Positions 8,302 to 17,184 of a stretch of DNA of 54,974 bases are shown piece by piece (position 1 is the stretch's first letter; every line of letters starts with the position of its first letter). The DNA comes from Candidatus Magasanikiibacteriota bacterium (GTDB taxonomy: Bacteria > Patescibacteria > ABY1 > Magasanikbacterales > 2-02-FULL-50-9b). Made by a program: the position numbers and the translations under genes. The DNA is taken from positions 1-54,974 of the forward strand of contig CAITMK010000009.1 of NCBI GenBank assembly GCA_903893485.1. Reading direction: 5' to 3'. The notes below the pieces were generated by a model, which did not search any database, had not been told where the DNA came from, and saw nothing but the letters and a program-made list of their open reading frames with translations.

Positions 8302-9666
8302 ATGGAACAAAACTACGACGTACTTATCATTGGTGGTGGCGCCAGCGGCTCGGCACTGGCCTACACGCTTTCTAAATATACAGACATCTCAAAAATAGCT
8401 CTCGTTGAAAAATATGCGGAGCCCGGTTTGGTTAATTCCAACGCGGTCAATAATAGCCAAACGTTGCACGTTGGTGATATTGAAACAAATTATTCAGTTG
8501 AAAAAGCGAGTCAGGTAAAACCAGCTGCCATGATGGTTGCCCAGTATGTCGAAAATTTACCCGCAGCTGAGCAAAACGAAATCATGCAACGCGTACAAAA
8601 AATGATTTTAGCTGTGGGCGATGCCGAGGTTGCCGCGCTCGCAGATCGTTTTGAAAAAATTAACAAATTATTTCCAACGCTCCAAAAAATTGATGCGCAA
8701 AAAATTGCAGAACATGAACCAAAAATCATGCAAGGTCGTAACCCAAAAGAATCCGTGCTTGCACTTTTTGATCCCAAAGGATACGCGATAAATTTTGGCG
8801 AACTTGCAAAATCATTTATTACAAACAGTTCTCGCGTAAACACTTTTTTCAATCGAGCGGTAACACGAATTGAAAAAACAGCCGCTGGATACACCATTCA
8901 TACCGCAACGGGCAATCTCACCGCGCGCGTGGTAATTGTTGATACCGACGCATACAGTCTTGGTTTTGCAAAAAGCTTGGGCTATGGAAAAGAATTTTCA
9001 TTAATTCCAATTGCTGGTTCATTTTATTTTGCGGACGAGGTATTACATGGCAAGGTGTACACCATGCAAGATCCACGTATGCCGTTTGCTGCGGCGCACG
9101 GTGATCCGGACGTAACGGTCCCTGGTAAAACTCGCTTTGGTCCAACCGCCCGGTTCTTCCCGGTTCTTGAAAGCCGCCGCATGAATACCATGAAAGATTT
9201 TTTTAAGTCAGCAGGGCTTGAAAAAGCAAAAACCTGGCTTAGTTTCTTTCATATTTTGCTGGAACCCGTGCGCTTCAAATATCTCATCAAAAATATCACG
9301 TTCGAACTTCCTTACCTTGGTGAATATTTATTTGTGTATGAGGTTAAAAAAATTATTCCAACGCTGCGTGGCGGCGATTTAAAACGTGCCGTTGGATTTG
9401 GCGGTATGCGTTTGCAACGCGTCGACACGAACACGCGCGAATTACTTTTGGGCGAAGGGAAAATTTTAGGTGATCATATTATTTTTAACATGACGCCATC
9501 CCCTGGTGCCAGCGTGTGTTTGTACAATGCAATGCGTGATGCAGAAAATATTATTGCGTTCTTTGGTACTGAATTTCGCTTCGACAAACCGTCCATGACG
9601 CACGACCTGCTCAAAGATGCTCCATGTCCGGGCGCTGATGTTTCGGCAAAAACTTACGTGTCATAA
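8302..9666 (+). CDS. mqo: Malate:quinone oxidoreductase-like FAD enzyme
   Basis: 454 residues. An N-terminal Rossmann motif DVLIIGGGASGSALAYTL binds FAD. The region NSNAVNNSQTLHVGDIETNY, the downstream FNRAVTRIEK and the C-terminal TPSPGASVCLYNAMRDA match the Mqo family (about 490-500 residues), slightly shortened. Mqo oxidises malate to oxaloacetate and passes electrons to membrane quinone from the cytoplasmic face. The next genes are a cytochrome b5-like protein and DoxX, so the block has a redox theme. No convincing promoter was found between the terminator at 8290 and this ATG; readthrough is possible. A 2-hydroxyglutarate or other 2-hydroxyacid dehydrogenase role is the alternative. Confidence 0.8.
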   Translation: MEQNYDVLIIGGGASGSALAYTLSKYTDISKIALVEKYAEPGLVNSNAVNNSQTLHVGDIETNYSVEKASQVKPAAMMVAQYVENLPAAEQNEIMQRVQKMILAVGDAEVAALADRFEKINKLFPTLQKIDAQKIAEHEPKIMQGRNPKESVLALFDPKGYAINFGELAKSFITNSSRVNTFFNRAVTRIEKTAAGYTIHTATGNLTARVVIVDTDAYSLGFAKSLGYGKEFSLIPIAGSFYFADEVLHGKVYTMQDPRMPFAAAHGDPDVTVPGKTRFGPTARFFPVLESRRMNTMKDFFKSAGLEKAKTWLSFFHILLEPVRFKYLIKNITFELPYLGEYLFVYEVKKIIPTLRGGDLKRAVGFGGMRLQRVDTNTRELLLGEGKILGDHIIFNMTPSPGASVCLYNAMRDAENIIAFFGTEFRFDKPSMTHDLLKDAPCPGADVSAKTYVS

Positions 9667-9669
9667 CTC

Positions 9670-9699
9670 TTGCCGCCTTGGCCGCGTCTGTTCTATAAT
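9670..9699 (+). promoter_or_regulatory. Promoter of the cytochrome b5-DoxX pair
   Basis: TTGCCG (9670-9675), an 18-base spacer, TATAAT (9694-9699). The ATG at 9710 is 10 bases after the -10, so the leader is only about 3 bases. Confidence 0.65.
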
Positions 9700-9709
9700 T
9701 ACATAACAT

Positions 9710-10078
9710 ATGAAACAAAACAAAATCATTGGAATCGTTCTCGGAATCGTTATCATCATCGGCGCTATGGCTGCATCACAGTCACGTCCACGCAGCACAG
9801 GAACGCCAAGCGCGCCTGCAGCGCCAACGGGCGGATCACCAACAACCGCGTACACCATGCAAGATGTTGCGAACCACAAAGATGGCGCAAGCTGCTGGAC
9901 CACCATTAACGGCGACGTTTACGATTTGACCGCATGGATCGCAAAACATCCTGGCGGCGAAGGTGCAATTTTAAGCATTTGTGGCGGCGATGGTTCAGTT
10001 GCATTTAACGATCAACACGGTAGCAATGGCAGCCCAGCGCGTATCCTAGCATCCTATAAGATTGGTGTCCTTAAATAA
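9710..10078 (+). CDS. Membrane-anchored cytochrome b5-like heme protein
   Basis: 122 residues. A transmembrane anchor at residues 4-22 is followed by a low-complexity Pro/Ala/Gly/Thr linker, then a cytochrome b5 heme/steroid-binding domain (about 45-122). That domain has YTMQDVANH, CWTTINGDVYDLTAWIAKHPGGEGAI and FNDQHG; the His of HPGG and of the later DQHG should be the axial heme ligands. An outward-facing electron carrier is likely. It is six bases upstream of doxX and downstream of the Mqo-like gene, which may share electrons with it; that link is inferred. Confidence 0.85.
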   Translation: MKQNKIIGIVLGIVIIIGAMAASQSRPRSTGTPSAPAAPTGGSPTTAYTMQDVANHKDGASCWTTINGDVYDLTAWIAKHPGGEGAILSICGGDGSVAFNDQHGSNGSPARILASYKIGVLK

Positions 10079-10084
10079 ACAATT

Positions 10085-10474
10085 ATGAAATTAGAACTTG
10101 AACAAAAATTAAAATCACTTGCACCAACCGTTTTACGCCTTGGTTTGGCCGCAGTAATGGTGTGGTTCGGTGCATCACAATTCAATAATCCAAATGCGTG
10201 GACGAGTTTAGTTCCAAGCTGGGCAACGGATTTGAGCGGCATGAGCGCACTCACCATTGTGCATTTAAATGCAGTCTTCGAATTGATCGCTGGCGCATTG
10301 GTTGCTGTTGGTTTTGGTACACGCTGGCTCGCACTTTTGCTTTCGGCGCATTTATTTGTTATTACGTTAGACCTTGGTGCAAGCGCCGTTGGTGTTCGCG
10401 ATTTTGGTTTGTCACTCGGCCTTTTCGCAGTTGCGTTATACGGTACCGATGATTACTGCATCGAGAAAAAATAA
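10085..10474 (+). CDS. DoxX-family membrane protein
   Basis: 129 residues with four transmembrane helices. Conserved DoxX features are LRLGLAAVMVWFGASQFNNP in helix 1, HLNAVFELIAGALVAVGFGTRWLALLL in helices 2-3 and a DFGLSLGLFAVALYG last helix. The family includes the thiosulfate:quinone oxidoreductase small subunit, but most members have no known function. It sits six bases after the cytochrome b5-like gene and is followed by a strong terminator, so it ends this transcript. Confidence 0.78.
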   Translation: MKLELEQKLKSLAPTVLRLGLAAVMVWFGASQFNNPNAWTSLVPSWATDLSGMSALTIVHLNAVFELIAGALVAVGFGTRWLALLLSAHLFVITLDLGASAVGVRDFGLSLGLFAVALYGTDDYCIEKK

Positions 10475-10510
10475 GTCAGCAATTCATTCTCTTCAGCAAA
10501 ATAAAGAGTC

Positions 10511-10548
10511 AAAAAAACCGCGACTTTTCTGTGAAAGCGCGGTTTTTT
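10511..10548. terminator. Bidirectional intrinsic terminator
   Basis: The stem joins ACCGCG-A-CTTT to AAAGCGCGGT, with a run of A on the left and six T on the right. It serves both doxX (+) and the convergent small gene (-). Confidence 0.88.
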
Positions 10549-10558
10549 GATTTCCTTC

Positions 10559-10711
10559 TTATTTCAAAGGATTTTCACCACGAATTACACGGACTAAAAC
10601 CATAATAATGGCAAGAACAAGCAAAATGTGAATAAAACCACCGAGCACGTGAAAGCCTATAAACCCAACAAGCCAAAGTAGAAGCAGAATAACAGCAATG
10701 GTAAGTAACAT
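10559..10711 (-). CDS. Lmo0937/DUF5670-type small membrane protein
   Basis: A 50-residue frame starting MLLTIAVILLLLWLVGFIG and ending VRVIRGENPLK. It has two hydrophobic helices separated by FHVLGGFIH, the signature of the lmo0937/DUF5670 family of about 50-residue membrane proteins. Their role is unknown; in several bacteria they are linked to envelope stress. It faces the terminator at 10511-10548. Confidence 0.8.
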   Translation of the reverse strand: MLLTIAVILLLLWLVGFIGFHVLGGFIHILLVLAIIMVLVRVIRGENPLK

Positions 10712-10784
10712 AATTGTAATTTGAAACAAATTAAGCGGCCTTTACGTAAGCATACTCCTTGTGCACAAATACGCAAGCCAAAAT

Positions 10785-11918
10785 TCAACGCACGGTTTTA
10801 TAACCGCCAGGAACGCCGCTTGGCGACAAAACAATTTGCCAAAGCTGATTATAGCGCGTTCTAAAAGAAGCTGCGCAAACAAGTAAATAATATGTCCACA
10901 TACGATGGAATCGTTCGTCGTATTTTTTATTTCCTGCAAGTTCTGGCCAGTGCGCTTCTACATTTTGATGCCAATGCATTAGTGTCGTATCATAATCCGC
11001 GGAAAAATTATGCAAATCCTCCATGACAAATAAATTTTCAATTGCACCTCCAATTTGTTTTACCGATGGCAACATGGAATTTGGAAATATGTATTTTGCG
11101 ATCCAAGGATCCGTACTCACACCCGAAGTATTACTACCGATCGTATGAAGTAAAAATAATCCATCCTCTTTCAAACAGCGCGCGGCGACTTTAAAATATT
11201 CATGATAATTTTTATACCCGACATGTTCAAACATGCCGACCGACACAATGTGATCAAATTTTTCGTTGAGACTGCGATAATCTTGCAAACGGATTTCAAC
11301 GGGCAGCCCTTTACATTTTTCCATACCGAGCGCAACTTGCTCTTTTGCGATCGTCACGCCAACTACATGCGCACCATATTTTTCCGCGGCGAATTTTGCA
11401 AAACTACCCCAGCCACAACCAATATCAAGCACCCGCTGGCCACGCCGCAAACCAATTTTGCGACAAATTAAATCAAGTTTTGCTTCTTGCGCTTCGTCCA
11501 ATGTTTTTGGCGCGGACGGTGCGCTCCAATAACCGCACGTATACGTCATTAATTTGTCGAGCATTGCTTCATACAAATCATTACCAATATCGTAGTGCGC
11601 TTCACCAACTTTAAATGAGCGCTTTGGCGTTTGCATGTTTGCAATTCGCGCATGCAGTGCGTCCACCACCAGGCCCAGCGTTGGATGTAATTTTTGTTTT
11701 ACTCCGGCACCCAAAATAAGCGTCATGGTATCTGCGAGCGCATCCGAAGACCACCAACCATCCATGTATGCCTCACCAAATCCAAGCGAGCCTTCGGACA
11801 AAACCCGCGCATACAAATTTTCATTGTGCACCTGAATATCGTGTGGTTCAGAACCGTTTAAAATAATGCCGGTTCCACTTAGGAGCTGTTCAACACGAGC
11901 CTTAAATTTGTCCGCCAT
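10785..11918 (-). CDS. cfa: Cyclopropane-fatty-acyl-phospholipid synthase
   Basis: 377 residues, close to the E. coli enzyme (382). It transfers a methylene from S-adenosylmethionine to unsaturated acyl chains in membrane lipids. Visible: GFGEAYMDGWW (residues 46-56), HYDIGNDLYEAMLD (108-121), MTYTCGYW, the SAM-binding RVLDIGCGWGSFAKFA (162-177), then HIVSVGMFEHVGYKNY and YIFPNSMLPS in the active-site half. It follows the secreted-protein gene by six bases. Family sure; other SAM-dependent lipid methylases of the same family are possible. Confidence 0.93.
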   Translation of the reverse strand: MADKFKARVEQLLSGTGIILNGSEPHDIQVHNENLYARVLSEGSLGFGEAYMDGWWSSDALADTMTLILGAGVKQKLHPTLGLVVDALHARIANMQTPKRSFKVGEAHYDIGNDLYEAMLDKLMTYTCGYWSAPSAPKTLDEAQEAKLDLICRKIGLRRGQRVLDIGCGWGSFAKFAAEKYGAHVVGVTIAKEQVALGMEKCKGLPVEIRLQDYRSLNEKFDHIVSVGMFEHVGYKNYHEYFKVAARCLKEDGLFLLHTIGSNTSGVSTDPWIAKYIFPNSMLPSVKQIGGAIENLFVMEDLHNFSADYDTTLMHWHQNVEAHWPELAGNKKYDERFHRMWTYYLLVCAASFRTRYNQLWQIVLSPSGVPGGYKTVR

Positions 11919-11924
11919 ACTAAA

Positions 11925-12464
11925 TTAGTCAGTAACCTGAAACACCGCGGCGCCCGCACCATCAATATTGTTTGGAAGTCCTGGGATCGCGCCAACGGAA
12001 TCAGAATTTTTAACAAATGCGTAAATGGTAATCCATTTTCCCGTCATTGAATCATCAATAGGAAATGTATAAATTGCATTATCGCTCCAATTAACTGCAT
12101 GTACTGCCGCATTTTGTACCATGGCATCGGATTCCGAAAATGTACGTGGCGCATCAGCATTGCTACCAACAAGAGGTACAAAAGAAAATTGTAGTGGGCC
12201 AGTTGCGTCTGCGTTTGTTACCACCTGTACTGTTATAGAATGTGCGGTACGTCCGATAATTGCCATATTAATTGGCTGCGGCTTGCCACCAAACGATTGC
12301 AAAAATGGGCCACTTTGCATTGCCAAAATATGAGGTGACACAACTGGTGGACCAGCCATAACCGCAGAAAATGTGGTGATAACTCCAGACAAACCAACCG
12401 CACCAGCAACTAATAAAAACATGCCGCTGCTGGTATAAAAATGTTTATGCATTTTTCGCATCAT
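11925..12464 (-). CDS. Secreted or membrane-anchored protein, unknown
   Basis: 179 residues from the ATG at 12464, chosen because an extended -10 element ends 8 bases before it; a GTG start overlapping the pyk stop codon is the alternative. A hydrophobic segment (GMFLLVAGAVGLSGVITTFSA) serves as signal peptide or anchor, followed by a single beta-rich domain of about 140 residues with no Cys and no motif I recognise. It sits between pyk and cfa on the same strand. Confidence 0.65.
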   Translation of the reverse strand: MMRKMHKHFYTSSGMFLLVAGAVGLSGVITTFSAVMAGPPVVSPHILAMQSGPFLQSFGGKPQPINMAIIGRTAHSITVQVVTNADATGPLQFSFVPLVGSNADAPRTFSESDAMVQNAAVHAVNWSDNAIYTFPIDDSMTGKWITIYAFVKNSDSVGAIPGLPNNIDGAGAAVFQVTD

Positions 12465-12472
12465 ATGAGTAA

Positions 12473-12481
12473 AGTATATCA
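12473..12481 (-). promoter_or_regulatory. Extended -10 promoter overlapping the pyk stop
   Basis: TGATATACT on the minus strand, where its TGA is also the pyk stop codon. It is 8 bases before the ATG at 12464, another leaderless layout. Confidence 0.55.
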
Positions 12482-13864
12482 CGAAACACGAACTTCTTGC
12501 AGAGAAATCATACCATCACGTTTTTCTGCCTCAACAAAAATTAGTCGCGCACCTTTTTTTAACATCGCACATTCTTTGACGCAGGCGATAATTTTTTTGT
12601 TATTGGTGCCAGAAACCTTACACGGAACTACCCCGTAACGAATGTTTAAGATTCCCGCTTCACGATCATCTTTAACTTGTACAAAAATTGTGGTTGCTGG
12701 ACGAAATTGCACAATCGCCGGAATAATATGCAGCGCTGAATGTGGCACCACGATGCCCGCAATGTGCGTTAACTCAGATGCGGTTAATGCGAGCTCTCCA
12801 ATCATTTGATTTTCTAAACCTAAATGATGATGGCATGCGGCGGTATCTTCGTGTGGCGCATATTTTTCAATGGTATCAATAATGCGGGCCATAGTCTGCA
12901 CTGCCTCAACGGGATATTTACCGCTCGCGGATTCACCAGACAACATGACGCCATCAGTTAAATCCATAACCGCGTTTGCAACGTCCGAAACTTCGGCGCG
13001 TGTTGGACGTGGATTACGAATCATGGAATCCAACATTTGTGTTGCAATAATTACCGGCTTTTGTGATCGAATACACATTTTAATCAGGCGTTTTTGGATG
13101 AGTGGCACACGTTCTGGTGGCATTTCAATACCTAAATCACCGCGCGCCACCATAATACCATCGGCAGCATGCACGATCGCTTCCAAATGATCAATCGCTT
13201 CGGCCATTTCTATTTTTGCAATAATTTGTGGCACGTGTTTTGGCTTGTGCTTTGCAATTAATTTGCGGAGTTGTTCAATATCAAGCGGATCACGCACAAA
13301 AGAAAGTGCAACCCAATCCACGCCATGCGCCAAACCAAAAACCAAATCTTTTTTATCTTTTTCGGTAATCGCAGGAATCGCAAGACGCGTGCCCGGAACA
13401 TTGATTCCCTTGTGCGACAAAAGTATACCGCCAACCACCACACGTGATTCAATTTCAGTATTTGTTTTCGACAAAACTTCAACTTCAAGCAAGCCGTCGT
13501 CCATTAAAATATGGCTGCCCGGGCGAACATCTTTTGGCAATCCTTCGTATTGAAACGGAATTGCACCTGCGCGCTTTGGATTATTTGAAAACCACACGCG
13601 CTCACCTTCCTTGAGCATAAGCCCTTGCGGTGACAGCGCGCCAACACGAATTTTTGGACCGGATAAGTCCTGCAAAATAGTCACTGTTTTGCCAGTGCGA
13701 CGCGCGACGGTACGAATCGTTTTAATAAACGCTGCGTGTTCGGGATACGTACCATGCGAAAAATTTAAGCGCGCAACCGAAAGTCCGGCTTCAACCATTT
13801 CTGAAATTTTTTGCGCAGTCGCCGAGGCAGGACCAATTGTAGCAATAATGCGGGTTCGTTTCAT
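12479..13864 (-). CDS. pyk: Pyruvate kinase
   Basis: 461 residues from the ATG at 13864 (MKRTRIIATIGPAS, the usual family N-terminus); a TTG five codons upstream is less likely. It converts phosphoenolpyruvate and ADP to pyruvate and ATP, the last step of glycolysis. Visible: ARLNFSHG; ILQDLSGPKIRVG; the catalytic lysine in IIAKIEMAEAI; the metal/substrate loop MVARGDLGIEMP; ATQMLDSMIRNPRPTRAEVSDVANAVMDLTDGVMLSGESASGKYP; and a C-terminal allosteric-type domain. It lies downstream of htrA, 25 bases from its stop. Confidence 0.97.
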   Translation of the reverse strand: MKRTRIIATIGPASATAQKISEMVEAGLSVARLNFSHGTYPEHAAFIKTIRTVARRTGKTVTILQDLSGPKIRVGALSPQGLMLKEGERVWFSNNPKRAGAIPFQYEGLPKDVRPGSHILMDDGLLEVEVLSKTNTEIESRVVVGGILLSHKGINVPGTRLAIPAITEKDKKDLVFGLAHGVDWVALSFVRDPLDIEQLRKLIAKHKPKHVPQIIAKIEMAEAIDHLEAIVHAADGIMVARGDLGIEMPPERVPLIQKRLIKMCIRSQKPVIIATQMLDSMIRNPRPTRAEVSDVANAVMDLTDGVMLSGESASGKYPVEAVQTMARIIDTIEKYAPHEDTAACHHHLGLENQMIGELALTASELTHIAGIVVPHSALHIIPAIVQFRPATTIFVQVKDDREAGILNIRYGVVPCKVSGTNNKKIIACVKECAMLKKGARLIFVEAEKRDGMISLQEVRVS

Positions 13865-13889
13865 AAAGAGCAAAGACAAGGTGCGGAAT

Positions 13890-15008
13890 TTATGGTGTTG
13901 CTGGAAATTCCGTAAGTTTTAGAGATACTTTTTTGGTATTTGTACCATCAAGAATTGTTAACTCTATTGTATCACCTACAGCATATTTTGCAATTTCATC
14001 AGCAAGTCCATGCGTATCATCGATCGTCACATTATTTACCGCCAGCACAATTTCATTTTCCTTCAATCCAGCTGTTTCTGCCGGACTGCCTGGGGCAATC
14101 GCAGGCTGATTTTTTGTGTCAGAAAAAATAAGCGCGCCCGTTTTTTGCGTTAATTTTTTTTCTGTTGCCAATTGCTCATCAATAATTTCATACCGCACTC
14201 CAAGCCATGGATGCGAAATTTTACCCGTTGCGATAACGCCATCAATTAATTTGCGCACACTATTAATTGGAATTGCAAAGCCGATGAGTTGACCTTCACG
14301 GCTCACCGCAGTGGTAACACCAACGACTTGCCCTGAAAGCGTAACCAACGGACCACCAGAATTTCCTGGATTAATTGCCGCGTCTGTTTGAATTGCGGAT
14401 TGTAAAACTTCACCACCCGCACCAAAATTATCACCCGCAGTAACTTGACGCCCGAGACCCGAAACAATACCCATGGTTACGGTATTTTGAAATTCTGCAA
14501 GCGAATTACCAATTGCCAAAACAGATTGCCCAACAAAAAGTGAATCTGAATTTCCTAATTTTACAACGGGCAAATTTAGCGCATCAATTTTTAATACGCC
14601 TAAATCCAAGATAGGATCAGTGCTAATTATTTTTGCATCAAATTCGCGGCCATCACGAAGCGTAATTTTATAACGCATGTCTGGCGAGTCGATTACGTGG
14701 CGATTCGTAATAATTAATCCGTCAGCGCGCACAATAAAACCGCTACCACCACCAACAGTTTCAGGACCGGTTGCGTGAGCCGTATCCTTAAAATTTTGCA
14801 ACACCGAAACAGAAACAACCGCAGGCGAAACCTGTTCAATTGCTGCATGCACCGCAGTATCAGCACTAAACGTCCCCGCGGAACGCTCTTTTTGAAACGC
14901 CGTAGCGATTAAAGAAAACGTGAGTAGACTCGAAAAAAAACCTGAAATCAAAACCGAAATTAAAATAACTGGCGCATAGGCAATGCGATGGTGTCGAGGG
15001 TGCAACAT
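13890..15008 (-). CDS. HtrA/DegP-type serine protease with PDZ domain
   Basis: 372 residues. An N-terminal transmembrane helix (about residues 12-36) is followed by an S1C trypsin-like domain with the triad His104 (ITNRHVID), Asp135 (DPILDLGVLK) and Ser217 (INPGNSGGPL), and one PDZ domain (about 265-365, HPWLGVRYEI, GSPAETAGLKENEIVLAVN). Like DegS/HtrA it should degrade or sense misfolded proteins outside the membrane. The gene starts one base after the 82-residue gene. Single-PDZ, single-TM architecture is typical of Gram-positive and CPR HtrA. Confidence 0.93.
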   Translation of the reverse strand: MLHPRHHRIAYAPVILISVLISGFFSSLLTFSLIATAFQKERSAGTFSADTAVHAAIEQVSPAVVSVSVLQNFKDTAHATGPETVGGGSGFIVRADGLIITNRHVIDSPDMRYKITLRDGREFDAKIISTDPILDLGVLKIDALNLPVVKLGNSDSLFVGQSVLAIGNSLAEFQNTVTMGIVSGLGRQVTAGDNFGAGGEVLQSAIQTDAAINPGNSGGPLVTLSGQVVGVTTAVSREGQLIGFAIPINSVRKLIDGVIATGKISHPWLGVRYEIIDEQLATEKKLTQKTGALIFSDTKNQPAIAPGSPAETAGLKENEIVLAVNNVTIDDTHGLADEIAKYAVGDTIELTILDGTNTKKVSLKLTEFPATP

Positions 15009-15009
15009 A

Positions 15010-15258
15010 TTAACGTGCCGAAGACGGATTACTTATTTTTTGTAAAAAAAACGCGGCTTGTTGCATTTGAGTAACAAAAGATTGTACCTGTGGAATATGA
15101 TCGCGCACAAAAGCTGGCACATAAATAAATGCAAGTGCAACTGGCACCGCAATAATTACAAATCGCGCAATCGTGATTCCCAAATCCCAACGCATATGAC
15201 TTTCAATACGATCCATGCGTTTGTTAAGTTTCTGTAGTTGTTCAAGAACTGGGTCCAT
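15010..15258 (-). CDS. Small coiled-coil/TM protein, unknown
   Basis: 82 residues. A predicted amphipathic helix (LEQLQKLNKRMDRIESHM) precedes one transmembrane helix (ITIARFVIIAVPVALAFIYV) and a short tail. Family not recognised. It lies between nrdR (three-base gap) and htrA (one-base gap), so it is co-expressed with them; a membrane partner of HtrA is possible but unsupported. Confidence 0.65.
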   Translation of the reverse strand: MDPVLEQLQKLNKRMDRIESHMRWDLGITIARFVIIAVPVALAFIYVPAFVRDHIPQVQSFVTQMQQAAFFLQKISNPSSAR

Positions 15259-15261
15259 AGA

Positions 15262-15723
15262 TTATTTTTTCTTGGGCAATTTAAGACGCGCAACTTCGGC
15301 GGTAAAAGTTTCGACATCTTCAAATGATTTGTAAATGGATGCGAAACGGATGTACCCAACTTTATCAAAAGATTTTAAGTGGTACATAGCGATTTCACCA
15401 ATTTCTGCACTGGTTAATTCGCGCTTGCGACGTTTTTGAATGTCGCGTTCGATACGTGAAATAAGCGTGCGGAAATTTTCGTTCGTGTATGGACGTTTAC
15501 GCAGCGAATGCCGGATACCCTGCTCCAGCTTATTACGATCGTACGCTTCGCGGCGGCCATCACGCTTGACTACCATTATATCTAATAATTCCATTTCTTC
15601 AATGGTGGTGAAACGTTCGCCGCATTTTTCGCACTCACGGCGACGGCGAACACTAAGACCATCCGCTGCAACACGCGAATCAACCACTTTTGTTTCTTCG
15701 TGTTTGCACACCAAGCACTGCAT
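15262..15723 (-). CDS. nrdR: Transcriptional repressor NrdR
   Basis: 153 residues, the usual length. The N-terminal zinc ribbon has MQCLVCKHEETKVVDSR and CEKCGERFTT; an ATP-cone domain follows (VVKRDGRREAYDRNKLEQGI). NrdR binds ATP/dATP and represses ribonucleotide reductase genes. It sits six bases after ftsZ, so in this genome control of dNTP supply is transcribed with the division gene. Confidence 0.97.
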   Translation of the reverse strand: MQCLVCKHEETKVVDSRVAADGLSVRRRRECEKCGERFTTIEEMELLDIMVVKRDGRREAYDRNKLEQGIRHSLRKRPYTNENFRTLISRIERDIQKRRKRELTSAEIGEIAMYHLKSFDKVGYIRFASIYKSFEDVETFTAEVARLKLPKKK

Positions 15724-15729
15724 ACCAAA

Positions 15730-17028
15730 TTAGTGGTTCATTTTCTTGCGAATGAAGGCAGGGATATCAACTTCATCTGGTTCGTCGGCATCCATATCAT
15801 CGGTACCAGATTGTAATGGTTTTTGTTTAAAACTTTGTTGTGGCGAATCGTCGCTTTGGAGTGACGGACGAATCGGTTGTGGCTGTACGCGCGTTGGCTG
15901 ATCATCACGATGTGACGATTGCTGCTGTGCTGGCGCGCTGTAGTTGTTGTGCTGCGCATACTGCTGTGGCGCTGGCTGCTGTTGTGGACGTACAATCGGG
16001 CGCGAGATTGGACGGAAGGGCTGCTCTGCAACTTCTCGCTCGCGTTCACGTTCACGATCTTTTTCACGGCCACTGCGATTATCGAAACCGGTTGCAACAA
16101 CCGTAATTTTGACATCGTCACCAAGCGTATCGTCGGTAACCAAACCCCAAATAACCGTTGCATTTTCGTCGGCACTGCCAGTAACCACTTTTGCAGCTTC
16201 TTGGACTTCTTGCATGCCCAAGTTTGAAGGACCTGAAACAATAAACAAAATTCCACGAGCACCATCGATTGAAATTTCGAGAAGTGGTGATGAAATTGCA
16301 GCCTTTGCTGCGTCGATTGCACGATTGTCGCCCGTCGCGCGACCAATACCCATGAGCGCGGTGCCCTGGTTGCTCATAATGCGGCGCACATCGGCAAAAT
16401 CAACGTTAATATTGCCGTGGGTCATGATAAGTTCTGAAATTCCCTGCACAGCCTGACGAAGAACATCGTCGATCACGCGGAAGGCTTCCTGTAAAGTCGT
16501 TTTTTTGTCGATCGTTTGCATGACACGATCGTTTGGAATGGTAATAATAGTGTCAACGCGAGCCGCGAGTTCATCGTGCGCGTGATCAGCTACCACGCGG
16601 CGCTGTGTGCCCTCGAAAGTGAAAGGTTTTGTAACTACCGCAACGGTAAGTGCACCGAGCTCACGCGCGATGTCAGCGACCACAGGAGCGGCGCCAGAAC
16701 CGGTTCCCCCACCCATACCAGCGGTAATAAAAACCATGTTTGCACCTTTTAAAATTTCGCGAATCTCATTTTGAGATTCTTCTGCGGCGCGGCGGCCGGT
16801 ATCAGGATCCATGCCAGAGCCAAGGCCACGTGTGACCGTTTTACCAATATTAATTTTATGAGTTGCCATTGAGTGGTGAAGCGCCTGCACATCGGTATTT
16901 ACCACTACGAATTCAACGCCGCGAATTTTAGCTTCTACCATGCGGTTAACTGCGGATCCACCACCGCCACCAACGCCAACAACTACTATCTTCGCAAAGG
17001 TATCAAGTGCGGGTTTTACTTCAGGCAT
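15730..17028 (-). CDS. ftsZ: Cell division GTPase FtsZ
   Basis: 432 residues. The GTPase core starts at KIVVVGVGGGGGSAVNRM and includes the tubulin signature GGGTGSG at about residues 106-112, NTDVQAL and FADVRRIMSNQGTALMGIG. A long Gln/Pro/Arg-rich linker (about 330-415) leads to the conserved C-terminal peptide EVDIPAFIRKK, which binds FtsA and other tethers. It polymerises into the Z-ring. A 156-base gap separates it from the small genes that follow ftsA; no clear promoter was found there. Confidence 0.98.
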   Translation of the reverse strand: MPEVKPALDTFAKIVVVGVGGGGGSAVNRMVEAKIRGVEFVVVNTDVQALHHSMATHKINIGKTVTRGLGSGMDPDTGRRAAEESQNEIREILKGANMVFITAGMGGGTGSGAAPVVADIARELGALTVAVVTKPFTFEGTQRRVVADHAHDELAARVDTIITIPNDRVMQTIDKKTTLQEAFRVIDDVLRQAVQGISELIMTHGNINVDFADVRRIMSNQGTALMGIGRATGDNRAIDAAKAAISSPLLEISIDGARGILFIVSGPSNLGMQEVQEAAKVVTGSADENATVIWGLVTDDTLGDDVKITVVATGFDNRSGREKDREREREREVAEQPFRPISRPIVRPQQQPAPQQYAQHNNYSAPAQQQSSHRDDQPTRVQPQPIRPSLQSDDSPQQSFKQKPLQSGTDDMDADEPDEVDIPAFIRKKMNH

Positions 17029-17184
17029 ATCATTGAGTACGATTTGTGTTCAAAAATCTGATTAACAAGGGGGACCAGACCCCAATCTATGCAGTAAGGA
17101 TACAGGAAAAGTTATCCACTAGTCAACTAAATTTCATCAAGAACACTCCGTTTGTCAGCTCAAGATTCGGGCAAAATTTCAAGT
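17029..17184. other. Intergenic region upstream of ftsZ
   Basis: 156 bases without a gene. The only structure seen is a short GGGG/CCCC hairpin with a six-base loop near 17070-17085. No confident -10/-35 pair was found, so ftsZ may be read through from ftsA. Confidence 0.4.

Noticed and set aside
15738..16346. A 202-residue minus-strand frame inside ftsZ
   Set aside because: It is an out-of-frame reading of ftsZ with Gln/His/Arg-rich nonsense; the ftsZ frame is certain.
17112..17120. TTATCCACT as a DnaA box near ftsZ
   Set aside because: One imperfect copy with no neighbours or AT-rich unwinding region; not evidence for an origin.
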